A stretch of DNA of 38,079 nt from Lacticaseibacillus baoqingensis (GTDB taxonomy: Bacteria > Bacillota > Bacilli > Lactobacillales > Lactobacillaceae): NCBI RefSeq assembly GCF_003946165.1, contig NZ_RHOI01000028.1, positions 1-38,079 of the forward strand, given 5' to 3'. The position numbers and the translations under genes are program-made. This document shows, one piece after another, positions 9,577 to 17,160 of the stretch; the first letter of the stretch is position 1, and each line of letters starts with the position of its first letter. The notes beneath the pieces were generated by a model that worked only from the letters and a program-made list of their open reading frames with translations, did not search any database and had not been told where the DNA came from.

Positions 9577-9781
9577 GGTCTTGCTCCTCGTTTCCGAGTG
9601 AACAGCCAATGATTTCTTCGACAACGCTAAGTGGTACATCACCTAGCCGACGATTACTGTAAAACGGGTAGCCTCTTTGCACCATGATGATCTTGGCTTG
9701 GCGGATGATCATCATCGCCGTATGTTCTCGATAATGACCAAGCCGCATCAATTCGGCTTTATTGATTGTACTGCTTTTCAT
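9569..9781 (-). CDS. DUF3173 protein, probable excision/integration partner
   Basis: 70 aa from ATG 9781, preceded by GAGGT; a longer frame to 9841 lacks a ribosome site. It contains the family pattern LGHYREHTA…IIRQAK…RGYPFYSNRRLG…VPLSVVEEIIG. DUF3173 proteins are small and basic, with a helix-turn-helix-like look, and commonly precede integrase genes in Firmicute integrative elements. They are presumed recombination directionality or regulatory factors, but this is not proven. Translation is coupled to the integrase. Confidence 0.8.
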   Translation of the reverse strand: MKSSTINKAELMRLGHYREHTAMMIIRQAKIIMVQRGYPFYSNRRLGDVPLSVVEEIIGCSLGNEEQDHA

Positions 9782-9855
9782 GGTTACCTCACTTGTAATG
9801 TTTTCCCTGCCTGTGAGATAATCAATCCAGATAGGACCCATATCTTATCTGTGTG

Positions 9856-9889
9856 AGGTGACTACTTGCTTTGGACGGCATAGTCACCT
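9856..9889. repeat. Inverted repeat between regulator and DUF3173 gene
   Basis: AGGTGACTA and TAGTCACCT form a perfect 9-bp dyad with a 16-base spacer, followed rightward by a short T-run. No rightward gene precedes it, so a terminator role is doubtful. It could be an operator or attenuator for the xis-int pair, since regulator, dyad, DUF3173 and integrase lie in that order leftward. Confidence 0.45.
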
Positions 9890-9955
9890 TTTTGATTACC
9901 CACGATTTCTTGACGTTCGAGTACTGCACCATTACATATCAACGGTCGCAGGATT

Positions 9956-10477
9956 CTAGAGCTTGTCCTCATTCTTCAACACATAATCAATTTTCTTGAC
10001 AATCTCATCCAGTTTGTCTAACGGCAATCGGGTAATCTTGCCTGGGAACATCCGCACCTTGTTATCATCGTCCAGAATTGGCATCGCATCCTCATCGTAA
10101 AGTGGATGCGGCGCAAAAAAATTCATCACATGATCGACTTGGTAGGCAATCTTGTCTAGATCAGAAGCTGAGTAATGATCCATCAACGTGCCAATCTGGA
10201 AAATAGTTCTGATTCTCTCATCGTATGCGTCAATGCGATCTAAGACATCTGGTACATCATTCAAGGCTACTTCTTTTGGCGAACCAAACAACTCAACTGG
10301 TGTTGCATTAAACACCTTGGCAAATTTTTCGAGCGTCTCAAACGTTGGATAGCGCACCCCGCGTTCAATGTTTGAGATGCTTTGTTTTTTTACACCAATC
10401 TTGTTAGCCAAGTCTTCCTGCGACATATCGTACTGCTTCCGCAGACGCGCAACGTTGCGGCCGAAATTTTCAATCAT
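9956..10477 (-). CDS. XRE-family transcriptional regulator of element B
   Basis: 173 aa from ATG 10477, with GAGG 8 bases upstream; a GTG nine bases earlier lies inside that ribosome site. The HTH_3 domain spans roughly residues 5-60 (LRKQYDMSQEDLANKIGVKKQSISNIERGVRYP). The C-terminal 110 residues are acidic and unrecognised. No RecA-cleavage or ImmA-peptidase partner is visible nearby. It is divergent from the Rep operon and is the likely repressor of that operon and of the excision genes. Confidence 0.85.
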   Translation of the reverse strand: MIENFGRNVARLRKQYDMSQEDLANKIGVKKQSISNIERGVRYPTFETLEKFAKVFNATPVELFGSPKEVALNDVPDVLDRIDAYDERIRTIFQIGTLMDHYSASDLDKIAYQVDHVMNFFAPHPLYDEDAMPILDDDNKVRMFPGKITRLPLDKLDEIVKKIDYVLKNEDKL

Positions 10478-10592
10478 TCTAATCACCTCATTTTTATTCG
10501 GGAAGTCCCCGTAAGCACATCATAAATGGAGTTGTTTATAAAGTCAACATGGATAGTCCAGAAAGTTACCAAATAGTTCGAATTGTTTTTAA

Positions 10593-10621
10593 TTGACATC
10601 TAAACCCAAATGGATTATTCT
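10593..10621 (+). promoter_or_regulatory. Promoter of the Rep operon
   Basis: TTGACA (10593-10598), 17-base spacer, TATTCT (10616-10621). It faces right, in the divergent region with the XRE gene, and would give a 5' leader of about 230 bases before Rep. Confidence 0.7.
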
Positions 10622-10693
10622 GTGTTTACGAGCTCGATAGTTTCCACATGAGTTCTGATTGAACTACTAGAAAACTAAAAAAAGAAGGTGAGC

Positions 10694-10774
10694 ATGAACG
10701 CTAGACGTATTTCAGCAGTCGCTCTCAATATAACTCTGAGTAGTATGCCCCGGTCGGCACGGCCAACGGCATAA
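10694..10774 (+). CDS. 26-residue leader peptide upstream of Rep
   Basis: ATG 10694 follows a good ribosome site (GAAGGTG, 5-base spacing) and ends at TAA 10772-10774. The peptide is Arg- and Ser-rich and has no recognised family. Its 3' end lies inside the left arm and loop of the hairpin 10747-10789, so a translating ribosome would melt that hairpin. This arrangement resembles attenuation leaders, such as that ahead of tet(M) in Tn916, but is only inferred here. Confidence 0.5.
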   Translation: MNARRISAVALNITLSSMPRSARPTA

Positions 10775-10789
10775 GTGCCGGCCGAGGGC
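10747..10789 (+). promoter_or_regulatory. Large GC-rich hairpin in the Rep leader
   Basis: A 14-bp stem with one bulged A and one G-U pair (GCCCCGGTCGGCAC against GTGCCGGCCGAGGGC) and a 14-base loop containing the leader-peptide stop codon. There is no U-run, so it is not a simple terminator. It could be a ribosome-sensitive attenuator, or an origin or nick-site structure for the Rep protein. Confidence 0.6.
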
Positions 10790-10800
10790 AAATCACAATT

Positions 10801-10826
10801 CAGGGTGCCTTTCTAATAGCACCCTG
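10801..10826 (+). promoter_or_regulatory. Second hairpin in the Rep leader
   Basis: A perfect 8-bp dyad CAGGGTGC / GCACCCTG with a 10-base loop, directly after the large hairpin. Confidence 0.55.
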
Positions 10827-10841
10827 TAAGGAAACAAATAA

Positions 10842-10865
10842 ATGCGCAAACCAGCCTGCGCATGA
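10842..10865 (+). CDS. 7-residue upstream ORF coupled to Rep, inside a dyad
   Basis: ATG 10842 with AAGGA 9 bases upstream encodes MRKPACA and stops at TGA 10863-10865, overlapping the annotated Rep ATG (10862) as ATGA. The same segment is a perfect 7-bp inverted repeat (ATGCGCA / TGCGCAT, 10842-10848 and 10857-10863), so both start codons sit in a hairpin. This suggests translational coupling. Confidence 0.45.
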   Translation: MRKPACA

Positions 10866-12046
10866 GCATCAATACCGTGTTGCATCAAGCTTCCACGGCA
10901 ATGTTAAAATTTGCGACTAGCCGCAACTTTAAGGAGGTGAACAATATAGCTACATCGCAACCTACCACGCAAAACGTACTCGGCAAAGTCGACTGGTTAC
11001 AAATCATCTTCGTAAATGTCCAATGGCAAACCGTCTTCTCTGACGTCTTATTGATCACACCTGACTGCGTGACCAGTGAAGCTGGTTCGTTAAAGCACGA
11101 AGAGTATGACATTGTTTATGCCTGCGGATCAATTCGCTACTACACCACCGAAGACCATGGCACTCGCGGCACTCTCGTCATGAGCGGCCAAGCCTGTACC
11201 ATGTATGAATGGGGAATGTTAGCATCCGATACCCAACAAAACGTATTCCAAGAACTCGCCTTACGGATTATCGAACTGGCAACCAACCGCGCTGCCACGT
11301 TTGAAATCAGTCGCCTCGATCTGGCGCTAGATGATTATAATACCAAGCCATTCTTTGGCATTGATACCATCATCGGCAAGGTACGCCGCAAGCAGTTCTT
11401 ATCCAAGGGTCGTTCTGTACAATTAGTTGATAGTGAGTTCGATAAGCGTACTCGGTCTAAGACCCAACAAATCGGGTCTCGCGGCTCCAACTGCATGTTC
11501 CGATTCTATGAGAAGGGTAAAGAACTGGCGCATAGTCTCTCCGGTGTTGATCGCGAACAAATGTTGGAAGAAGCGCCACAAATTCGACTGGAAGCAGAAA
11601 CTCGTCACGACACTGCCAAAAGTCTGCTAATGGCAGTCGCATATATGACCCAAGAGCAGACACTGAGTAATCTCATTCGCGGTTTTGTCAAAACCGAGCT
11701 GAACTTCTACACGTCAACTGACTACAGAACCGTCTCCCGCTGGTGGACAAACTTTCTCAAGCCTTGTTTTGTACCAACGATTCGGCGACAGAAGCCACGA
11801 ACAGACTTCGATAAGTCAATGTATTGGTTTGAACACCAAGGCGGCTTTGCAATCACCCAAGCACTATACTTCTTGGTCAGCCACCAAATGATTGTTCCGC
11901 CTACACTGCTAGCGGAGGATCCAGAATACCTGTGGAACTCAGAGCTTGCCAACAAGTTGATTGATTTTGTGATCATCAATGACCGGCCAGACTTGGTTCC
12001 ATTGATCCAAAGACGCATCAAAAAACCGCTCACTCCTGAACAGTGA
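10862..12046 (+). CDS. Replication initiation factor / MobT-type relaxase
   Basis: 394 aa. The protein matches the Rep_trans family pattern (plasmid RepC-like initiators and the NicK/Orf20 relaxases of ICEBs1 and Tn916). Seen features: an N-terminal VDWLQIIF strand, FEISRLDLALDDYN (metal-binding acidic residues), GSRGSNCMFRFYEKGKEL (probable catalytic Tyr) and an arginine-rich IRLEAETRHD helix. These enzymes nick one strand at an origin and start rolling-circle replication or transfer. Start choice is uncertain. ATG 10862 has no ribosome site of its own but overlaps a 7-codon ORF. A near-perfect AAGGAGGTGA at 10931-10940 precedes an in-frame ATA (10946) at ideal distance, just before the conserved part. 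Confidence 0.85.
   Translation: MSINTVLHQASTAMLKFATSRNFKEVNNIATSQPTTQNVLGKVDWLQIIFVNVQWQTVFSDVLLITPDCVTSEAGSLKHEEYDIVYACGSIRYYTTEDHGTRGTLVMSGQACTMYEWGMLASDTQQNVFQELALRIIELATNRAATFEISRLDLALDDYNTKPFFGIDTIIGKVRRKQFLSKGRSVQLVDSEFDKRTRSKTQQIGSRGSNCMFRFYEKGKELAHSLSGVDREQMLEEAPQIRLEAETRHDTAKSLLMAVAYMTQEQTLSNLIRGFVKTELNFYTSTDYRTVSRWWTNFLKPCFVPTIRRQKPRTDFDKSMYWFEHQGGFAITQALYFLVSHQMIVPPTLLAEDPEYLWNSELANKLIDFVIINDRPDLVPLIQRRIKKPLTPEQ
10931..10948 (+). promoter_or_regulatory. Strong internal ribosome site in front of an ATA codon
   Basis: AAGGAGGTGA lies inside the Rep reading frame 24 codons after the ATG, with 8 bases from GGAGG to an in-frame ATA. It could mark the real start (ATA initiation, or an ATG mutated to ATA), or chance codons Lys-Glu-Val. 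Confidence 0.45.
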
Positions 12047-12103
12047 ACGGCTTAGGCAAATACCCAATGACAAGTATACTCAACTTTGAAAGGAAATTAC
12101 ACT

Positions 12104-12490
12104 ATGGCTAAAATGTTAAGCATGCGCGATTTCGACTACTCCAAGATCGGCAACATCTTTGAACTAGACGAAGTCACCCCTAAAATGGCAACTGAAGAAC
12201 GCCTTGATGATTCTGGCAACAAAATCATGGGCAATGATGGTACACCGCGGAAATTCAACACGGATGAAATTGTCGGCTATAAGTATTCCGTCACGATTCT
12301 GGAAGGTGAACATCGTAAGAAGTCCACTCAGATCACCGTTGCTGGTCTCGACTGTCCAATCAACAACGCGGAAATCATGAAACGTGACAGCGTGAAATGC
12401 CGCTTTACCAGCTTGGAACCGAGCATGGTCGGCAACCCCATCTACTACAAGGCTGAAAAGATTGAATTAGTGGCCCCGCAGGCCAAATAG
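12104..12490 (+). CDS. Small ICE-type protein downstream of Rep
   Basis: 128 aa from ATG 12104, preceded by AAAGGAAA; the frame extends to 12086 without a ribosome site. It has no signal peptide or membrane segment. The central part (GYKYSVTILEGEHRKKSTQITV…IYYKAEKIEL) looks like a small beta-rich fold, reminiscent of DUF961-type proteins (Tn916 Orf22/23) that accompany relaxase genes. That resemblance is weak and from memory. It lies 57 bases after Rep in the same direction, so it is probably in the replication/mobilization operon and perhaps an accessory DNA-binding protein. Confidence 0.65.
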   Translation: MAKMLSMRDFDYSKIGNIFELDEVTPKMATEERLDDSGNKIMGNDGTPRKFNTDEIVGYKYSVTILEGEHRKKSTQITVAGLDCPINNAEIMKRDSVKCRFTSLEPSMVGNPIYYKAEKIELVAPQAK

Positions 12491-12499
12491 AAACACTCT

Positions 12500-12533
12500 G
12501 GGCTACCCAATCTAAACGGGTAGTCCTTTTTCT
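12500..12533 (+). terminator. Terminator of the Rep operon
   Basis: A 9-bp stem (GGGCTACCC / GGGTAGTCC, one G-U) with a 9-base loop, followed by TTTTTCT. It lies between the convergent small-protein and restriction-enzyme genes. Confidence 0.85.
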
Positions 12534-12540
12534 CGCAATT

Positions 12541-15306
12541 CTACTTGGTCAGTTGCCGATAACGTTCAAACAGCATGGCGACGGTATCACTCTCGGTGGT
12601 GCCTTTAATTGTCAGCCCATATGCCCGCATAACGGCTCGATCATTATCTTGGTGGGCTTTGCGCAGTTCAGGAACTGTCGCCAACGGATCATAGAGATCA
12701 GCTAAGCTACTATCCGGGTAAAGTTTACGGGCATCGAGAATCCCCTGGGCTGTTTGTTCAATCTGCGCCTTTTGCTTATCATCAACTTCTGGCCACGGGA
12801 AATTAGAGTACGTAGATGGGGTATAGCGATAGTCACTCTTCATCCGTCCAGTAACTGTCCGCATCCATGCCATATGCACATTTGATGTCATCACACCAAA
12901 CATAAATAAATCCGCGTTCGGCACTAAATATACCGTATTACTGGCGATAATATCTGGCGTCATCCAGCCAATCGGCACGTAGCGTCGGTTCTCACTAGAG
13001 ACTTCTGGTACGACCAGATAATTCGAATCCGGTTGTCTAATTTGGGTAAACAACGCCGGAGTCTCAGCCAATGTCTGTACAGATTTCGTTGGACTTTGTC
13101 GTCGCATCTCTGCCACCGCAGACAAACGAGCCATAATTGGCGGAACGGATCGGAACTGATTTGGCGCTACATCCTTCAGCCATAAGCAATACCGCTCCAA
13201 GTTGTTGATGAAGTCTCTGGAGCCAACATAACGACGAATATAGCTTTCTGTTTGCGGGTACTGCTTAATTAACGCCACTCGTTCCGCCGGTGAAAGAATC
13301 AGATTACCGCCATCCACCGGCTTACTACCTTGCGACATCACTGGAAACTGAGAACCAGACACGCTAATCTTTCGCCGAGGTTGTGGGTAAACGTTCGCTC
13401 CTGCGGTCAGATACGCGTTGATATGGCCAACTAACTTCATCTGGCCGCCTTCATACAAGCGCTTCTTCTCCTTGCGTGGGTAGCTGGTGAATCCAATGAT
13501 AACCACATGGACTTGTGCCTTTTCCTTGGCCTCACTACTCCATCGAAATGTCCGGTACGCAAATTGAATCTCAATGCCTTTCTCAAACAGTTTTGGCCAA
13601 AGTGTTGGCGCTTGCTCACCTTGCGTGATCGAGTTAGTCGAAACAAAGGCGACCTCGGTCGTCTTACCTTGAATGAAGTCAGCTGCTTTGTTGTACCACG
13701 CCGCCACATAATCCAGCTTGCCGTACTTGCTAAAATCATGGAAGGCAATATCCATATCCGCAGCTTGCGCTCGTGTCCGCTTCTCGTGACCATAAAATGG
13801 TGGATTGCCAATGATATAAGTAATCCGTTCACCGCCAACTACCGTTTCCCAATCAAGTCGGATGGCATTTCCTTCTGTGATGTTGGTATACGTCTTTAAT
13901 GGTAAGAAGTCCATATTGGCGTAGACAATCGCCGCCGTTTCTTCCATCATCTGCGATTCAGCAATCCACAGAGCGGTCTTGCCAACGGATACTGCAAAGT
14001 CATTGATTTCAATGCCATAGAATTGTTGAATGGACACCTTAATCAATTCGTCATCGACTGCCAACATACTTTCATTCCCATAAATCAAGCTGATAACCTG
14101 ATTTTCAAGCTTCCGCAATGATAAATAGGTTTCAGTCAGAAAGTTACCTGAACCACACGCTGGATCAAAGAAATGCAAGTTACCAAGTCGGGATTGAAAA
14201 TCTGTTGCCCGTTGAATCATGGTCTTACGTTGCTTAATCTGCTTGATCTCAGTCAGTTCATCCCGGAGACCATCTAGAAACATTGGGTCGATAACTTTAT
14301 GAATATTGGCAATCGAGGTATAGTGCATGCCACCTTCACGCCGCGTATCGGGGTTCAAGGTACTTTCAAACACCGCACCAAAAATTGTTGGACTGATCTC
14401 TGACCAGTCGAACTCCTTACTGGCTTTATCTAGAATCAAAGCGCGCAACGAATCAGTGAATTGTGGAATCTCAACTTCCTCATTAGCAAACATTCCGCCA
14501 TTAACATACGGAAACTCAGCCAACTTTTCTTCCAGGTATGGGTCACGTTTATCGATTGGTGTATCCAATACACGAAATAGATCAATCAACGCCGTGCGCA
14601 GATGCCGTGTCTCAAATTCATTGAGATAGTCGTGAAACATACCGTGACGGCCAAAAATACCGGCATCTTCGGCGTACAGGCAAAACACTAGCCGCACAGA
14701 CAACTCGTTAATACTACGCTGACTGCTGGCATTAGTAGGATCACGATATTGCGTGAAAAGTTCATCGTAAATCTTGCCAACCAGCTCACCGGCTTGCATT
14801 GAAACTTCCATCTCTTTATCGAGATGTGGGTTCAACTGATCAACGATAAAGTCCAGACGATAATACTCAGTCGGTAAGTCCTTAAGCTGGATCACTGCCG
14901 GCTCGCCATTAGGTTGCTCCATATCGTATACAAAAAACTGGGTGAAGTTGCTCGTGATGATCCAGCGCGGCCGCTTAGAGTAGGGTAGATTAGCGGAGTA
15001 CCGTTTTGCTTGCTCAAACGGGGACAGCAAACTGCCGTCAGATTGCCGGATGCCGTCAAACAAGCTCTTATTGCGGCCTTTCTGTTCAATTAGAACCTTA
15101 GTTGTGTCAATGAAGCCGTCAATAAAGCTGGTATGATCCAGCATTACTCGGTCTTCAAAGCTGATGTACTCACCGGGATTGGGAATATCATAAACAGTCT
15201 CCAGCAAGTCCAGCCAGAAGGTCTGGCTATCCTGTCGTTCATTACCACGATCTTGCCAACGTTTAACAAAAGCCGTGGCGGCACGTTTTTGATCTGCTTC
15301 CTTCAT
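12541..15306 (-). CDS. MmeI-like single-chain restriction-modification enzyme (type IIG/IIL)
   Basis: 921 aa from ATG 15306, with GAGG upstream. Domain order fits the MmeI family: an N-terminal nuclease with D63…E74-x-K76 (in FIDGFID…LIEQK), a helical spacer, an N6-adenine methyltransferase core with DPACGSGNF (about 381-389) and NPPF (501-504), then a target-recognition domain and a C-terminal helical part. These enzymes carry cutting and one-strand methylation in one chain, with specificity set by the recognition domain. No separate S subunit is present or needed. It is the last gene of the cargo block, with its own promoter, and convergent with the Rep operon. The frame is intact, so it is probably active. 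The recognition sequence cannot be read from here. Confidence 0.88.
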   Translation of the reverse strand: MKEADQKRAATAFVKRWQDRGNERQDSQTFWLDLLETVYDIPNPGEYISFEDRVMLDHTSFIDGFIDTTKVLIEQKGRNKSLFDGIRQSDGSLLSPFEQAKRYSANLPYSKRPRWIITSNFTQFFVYDMEQPNGEPAVIQLKDLPTEYYRLDFIVDQLNPHLDKEMEVSMQAGELVGKIYDELFTQYRDPTNASSQRSINELSVRLVFCLYAEDAGIFGRHGMFHDYLNEFETRHLRTALIDLFRVLDTPIDKRDPYLEEKLAEFPYVNGGMFANEEVEIPQFTDSLRALILDKASKEFDWSEISPTIFGAVFESTLNPDTRREGGMHYTSIANIHKVIDPMFLDGLRDELTEIKQIKQRKTMIQRATDFQSRLGNLHFFDPACGSGNFLTETYLSLRKLENQVISLIYGNESMLAVDDELIKVSIQQFYGIEINDFAVSVGKTALWIAESQMMEETAAIVYANMDFLPLKTYTNITEGNAIRLDWETVVGGERITYIIGNPPFYGHEKRTRAQAADMDIAFHDFSKYGKLDYVAAWYNKAADFIQGKTTEVAFVSTNSITQGEQAPTLWPKLFEKGIEIQFAYRTFRWSSEAKEKAQVHVVIIGFTSYPRKEKKRLYEGGQMKLVGHINAYLTAGANVYPQPRRKISVSGSQFPVMSQGSKPVDGGNLILSPAERVALIKQYPQTESYIRRYVGSRDFINNLERYCLWLKDVAPNQFRSVPPIMARLSAVAEMRRQSPTKSVQTLAETPALFTQIRQPDSNYLVVPEVSSENRRYVPIGWMTPDIIASNTVYLVPNADLFMFGVMTSNVHMAWMRTVTGRMKSDYRYTPSTYSNFPWPEVDDKQKAQIEQTAQGILDARKLYPDSSLADLYDPLATVPELRKAHQDNDRAVMRAYGLTIKGTTESDTVAMLFERYRQLTK

Positions 15307-15328
15307 GAAACAGCCTCGATTCGTCAGT

Positions 15329-15357
15329 ATTATATTTCAAGTATCACGCATCAACCA
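15329..15357 (-). promoter_or_regulatory. Promoter of the restriction-modification gene
   Basis: On the minus strand, a consensus TATAAT (15329-15334) and a weak TGGTTG (15352-15357) at 17-base spacing, about 22 bases before the start codon. Confidence 0.5.
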
Positions 15358-15360
15358 TAT

Positions 15361-15400
15361 AAAGAAAAGCGCCAGTCTCGAAAGTTCCGAAAACTGACGC
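15361..15400 (-). terminator. Terminator after the antitoxin gene
   Basis: Leftward: GCGTCAGT / ACTGGCGC stem (8 bp, one G-U) followed by TTTTCTTT. It separates the toxin-antitoxin pair from the restriction gene. Confidence 0.7.
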
Positions 15401-15427
15401 TCACAAACATTGGGACATCTCTATATT

Positions 15428-15706
15428 CTAAGTGAATTCAACTTTGAGCTTCTTTCCCAGCGCAAAGGCAATCTTACTCATGGTGTCAAAGCTAGTATTC
15501 TGGCCATGCTCAATGCGTGCAATCGTTGATTGTGGTACGTCTGCCCGCTCGGCTAGTTCTCGTTGGGTCAAACCAGCGCGTTCACGCTCGCTCATCAACG
15601 CCACTGCGCTCTCAAGTTTGGCAGATTCGGCATCAAAGCCTGCCTTGAATTCAGGGTCTTTAAGTTGCTCAGCGAGATAATCGTCAAAAAGAATATTCTT
15701 TGCCAT
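15428..15706 (-). CDS. HigA-type antitoxin (XRE helix-turn-helix)
   Basis: 92 aa from ATG 15706, with GGGAGGT 7 bases upstream; the longer frame to 15805 overlaps the toxin gene and has no ribosome site. The C-terminal half is an HTH_3 domain (RAGLTQRELAERADVPQSTIARIEHG). The N-terminal 40 residues are the likely toxin-binding part. It starts 1 base after the toxin stop codon, the toxin-first order typical of higBA loci. It is expected to neutralise the toxin and repress the shared promoter. Confidence 0.88.
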   Translation of the reverse strand: MAKNILFDDYLAEQLKDPEFKAGFDAESAKLESAVALMSERERAGLTQRELAERADVPQSTIARIEHGQNTSFDTMSKIAFALGKKLKVEFT

Positions 15707-15707
15707 G

Positions 15708-16067
15708 TTACTTACCTCCCAAATTATCGTAGTATTCTGTCCTGAGTTCTTTCGCGTGATTAAGTTCAGATACCGGCGTCTTCTGGGTCTTCTTCGTGAA
15801 GCCATGCGTAATCACATAACGCGGGCCTTCAACGTGGAAGTACAAACCCCGCTGGATATTAGATCCCGTTGTCCGAAGCTCAAAGATGCCATCTGAGATT
15901 TTTCTGATCCACATTTGGCGCGCCGCCACCTGCAAACCAAATTTCTGTGTCTTAGCAATGACGGTGACCAGCTTCTGCTTTTCCACCGGCTTCAAACTAT
16001 CTAAGAATTCTTGGAATTCATTGTGTCCACTTGGACGCGTGTAAAACTCGAACTTAGGATTTTCCAT
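15708..16067 (-). CDS. HigB/RelE-type toxin
   Basis: 119 aa from ATG 16067. The fold pattern is that of phage-derived Gp49-like/HigB toxins of the RelE superfamily: FYTRPSGHNEFQEFLDSL at the start, then IRKISDGIFELRTTGSN and RGLYFHVEGPRYVITHGFTKKTQKTP, the basic C-terminal block that contacts mRNA and ribosome in relatives. The family cleaves mRNA on the ribosome. No ribosome site precedes this ATG, but a near-consensus promoter ends 6 bases before it, so the mRNA is probably leaderless. A longer frame to 16136 would run over that promoter. It is paired with the antitoxin gene downstream and may stabilise the element. Confidence 0.87.
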   Translation of the reverse strand: MENPKFEFYTRPSGHNEFQEFLDSLKPVEKQKLVTVIAKTQKFGLQVAARQMWIRKISDGIFELRTTGSNIQRGLYFHVEGPRYVITHGFTKKTQKTPVSELNHAKELRTEYYDNLGGK

Positions 16068-16073
16068 GAGTTC

Positions 16074-16102
16074 AGTATACACCGAACGAGTCTGAATATC
16101 AA
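16074..16102 (-). promoter_or_regulatory. Toxin-antitoxin promoter giving a leaderless mRNA
   Basis: TTGATA (16097-16102), exactly 17 bases, TATACT (16074-16079), all on the minus strand. The expected start of transcription falls on or next to the A of the toxin ATG (16067). Confidence 0.65.
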
Positions 16103-16136
16103 TATATGCTATCATGGTAACCAAAGTATTCAGCAA

Positions 16137-17081
16137 TCAAAACTTGAGATCGTTAATAACTGATTTCACGTTGTCACGCTGTTTATTCTTAAGTTCACGC
16201 TCCCGTTCTTGTCTTTGCTGTTCCTGAATCACCAACTTCTTATACTGCTTGTTTGTTTCTTGGATCACTAATTTCAGTGTCTCCAAGTGGTAGTCGCGCA
16301 CTTCCTCAATAGTGGTTCCATCGAGAATAATTCGATTTCCGCGAACGCTTGCAATATCTCCTCGATGCATAGTCGTGAACCTTGGAGGAAACCGCCAATT
16401 TTGCAGGAATATTTGTTGCCAAACTCGATTAGGTGAATGATTCAAGTGAAACGGTACAACATACAATGCAGATCCCGGCGTACCATCGTTACGTGGCTGA
16501 GTTACCTCGTCAGAATCAATACTTGTCAACATGATCTGCATATTCTCGTCATCATCAACACTAGTCATCACCACATCAGATTCATCAGCGACTTTGACAA
16601 CCTTTGATGAAGAGGAATTTCGACTAGAACGGTTAATCGTAGAAAGCCCCAAAATCGTTCTTTTGAGTTTCTCAAATGACCGCTGAAATAGTTTGGTTTC
16701 TACATTATCGGATAAGTCCGAAGCAAGCTTTGACGCCAAAAACACTGGAACGATTTCATCCCGATAAGCTTCAAAAGTGACAGGAAGAAATTTCTTCACT
16801 GCTTCATTCTTTGACAGGCTCGCCGCCATAATTGATGCTTCGTAGCCAACTCCACCCTGCCTGTCATCTGCACGTTTCTTATATCCCGGAGTAAGAATCA
16901 CAATAATGTAGTCCGATTCAACAAGATTCCTTTCCATAAATAGTGGTAAGTCATCTCCAATTTCCAGATCGCGTTCATCAATGACAACATGAATTCCGTT
17001 TTCTTCCAGTAACTGAATAAGATGGTCAAGTTTTTCACCATCAGCTTCTGAGTGCAGGTATGAGATAAAAACTGTTTTCAT
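16137..17081 (-). CDS. SEFIR/TIR-like domain defence protein
   Basis: 314 aa from ATG 17081, with a weak GTGAG site; a GTG twelve bases earlier is possible. Residues 1-150 carry a SEFIR/TIR fold: VFISYLHSEADGEKL (strand A and box 1), ERDLEIGDDLPLFMERNLVESDYIIVILTPGYKKRAD and GGVGYEASIMAA with an acidic residue in the expected catalytic helix. A Ser- and Asp-rich linker (about 155-200) follows. A second small domain (LYVVPFHLNHSPNRVWQQIF) is not recognised. The last 70 residues are a long Lys/Gln/Glu-rich coiled coil. Bacterial TIR/SEFIR proteins can be NAD-consuming effectors of phage defence. Whether this one has catalytic activity is inference. It lies 69 bases upstream of the toxin gene and is the cargo gene nearest guaA. 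Confidence 0.75.
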   Translation of the reverse strand: MKTVFISYLHSEADGEKLDHLIQLLEENGIHVVIDERDLEIGDDLPLFMERNLVESDYIIVILTPGYKKRADDRQGGVGYEASIMAASLSKNEAVKKFLPVTFEAYRDEIVPVFLASKLASDLSDNVETKLFQRSFEKLKRTILGLSTINRSSRNSSSSKVVKVADESDVVMTSVDDDENMQIMLTSIDSDEVTQPRNDGTPGSALYVVPFHLNHSPNRVWQQIFLQNWRFPPRFTTMHRGDIASVRGNRIILDGTTIEEVRDYHLETLKLVIQETNKQYKKLVIQEQQRQERERELKNKQRDNVKSVINDLKF

Positions 17082-17160
17082 ACAAGGTCTCACTTTCTAT
17101 TATGGTATTATCCAAGCTTAGCTCTCTAAATTTTACCACGAGTAATAGCTATTCCGATGA

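Noticed and set aside
13437-13899. Open frames on both strands inside the restriction-modification gene
   Set aside because: They lie within the conserved methyltransferase region and have no family match or ribosome site.
15707-15805. N-terminal extension of the antitoxin (start 15805)
   Set aside because: It is Arg-rich, overlaps the toxin gene and lacks a ribosome site; ATG 15706 has an excellent one.
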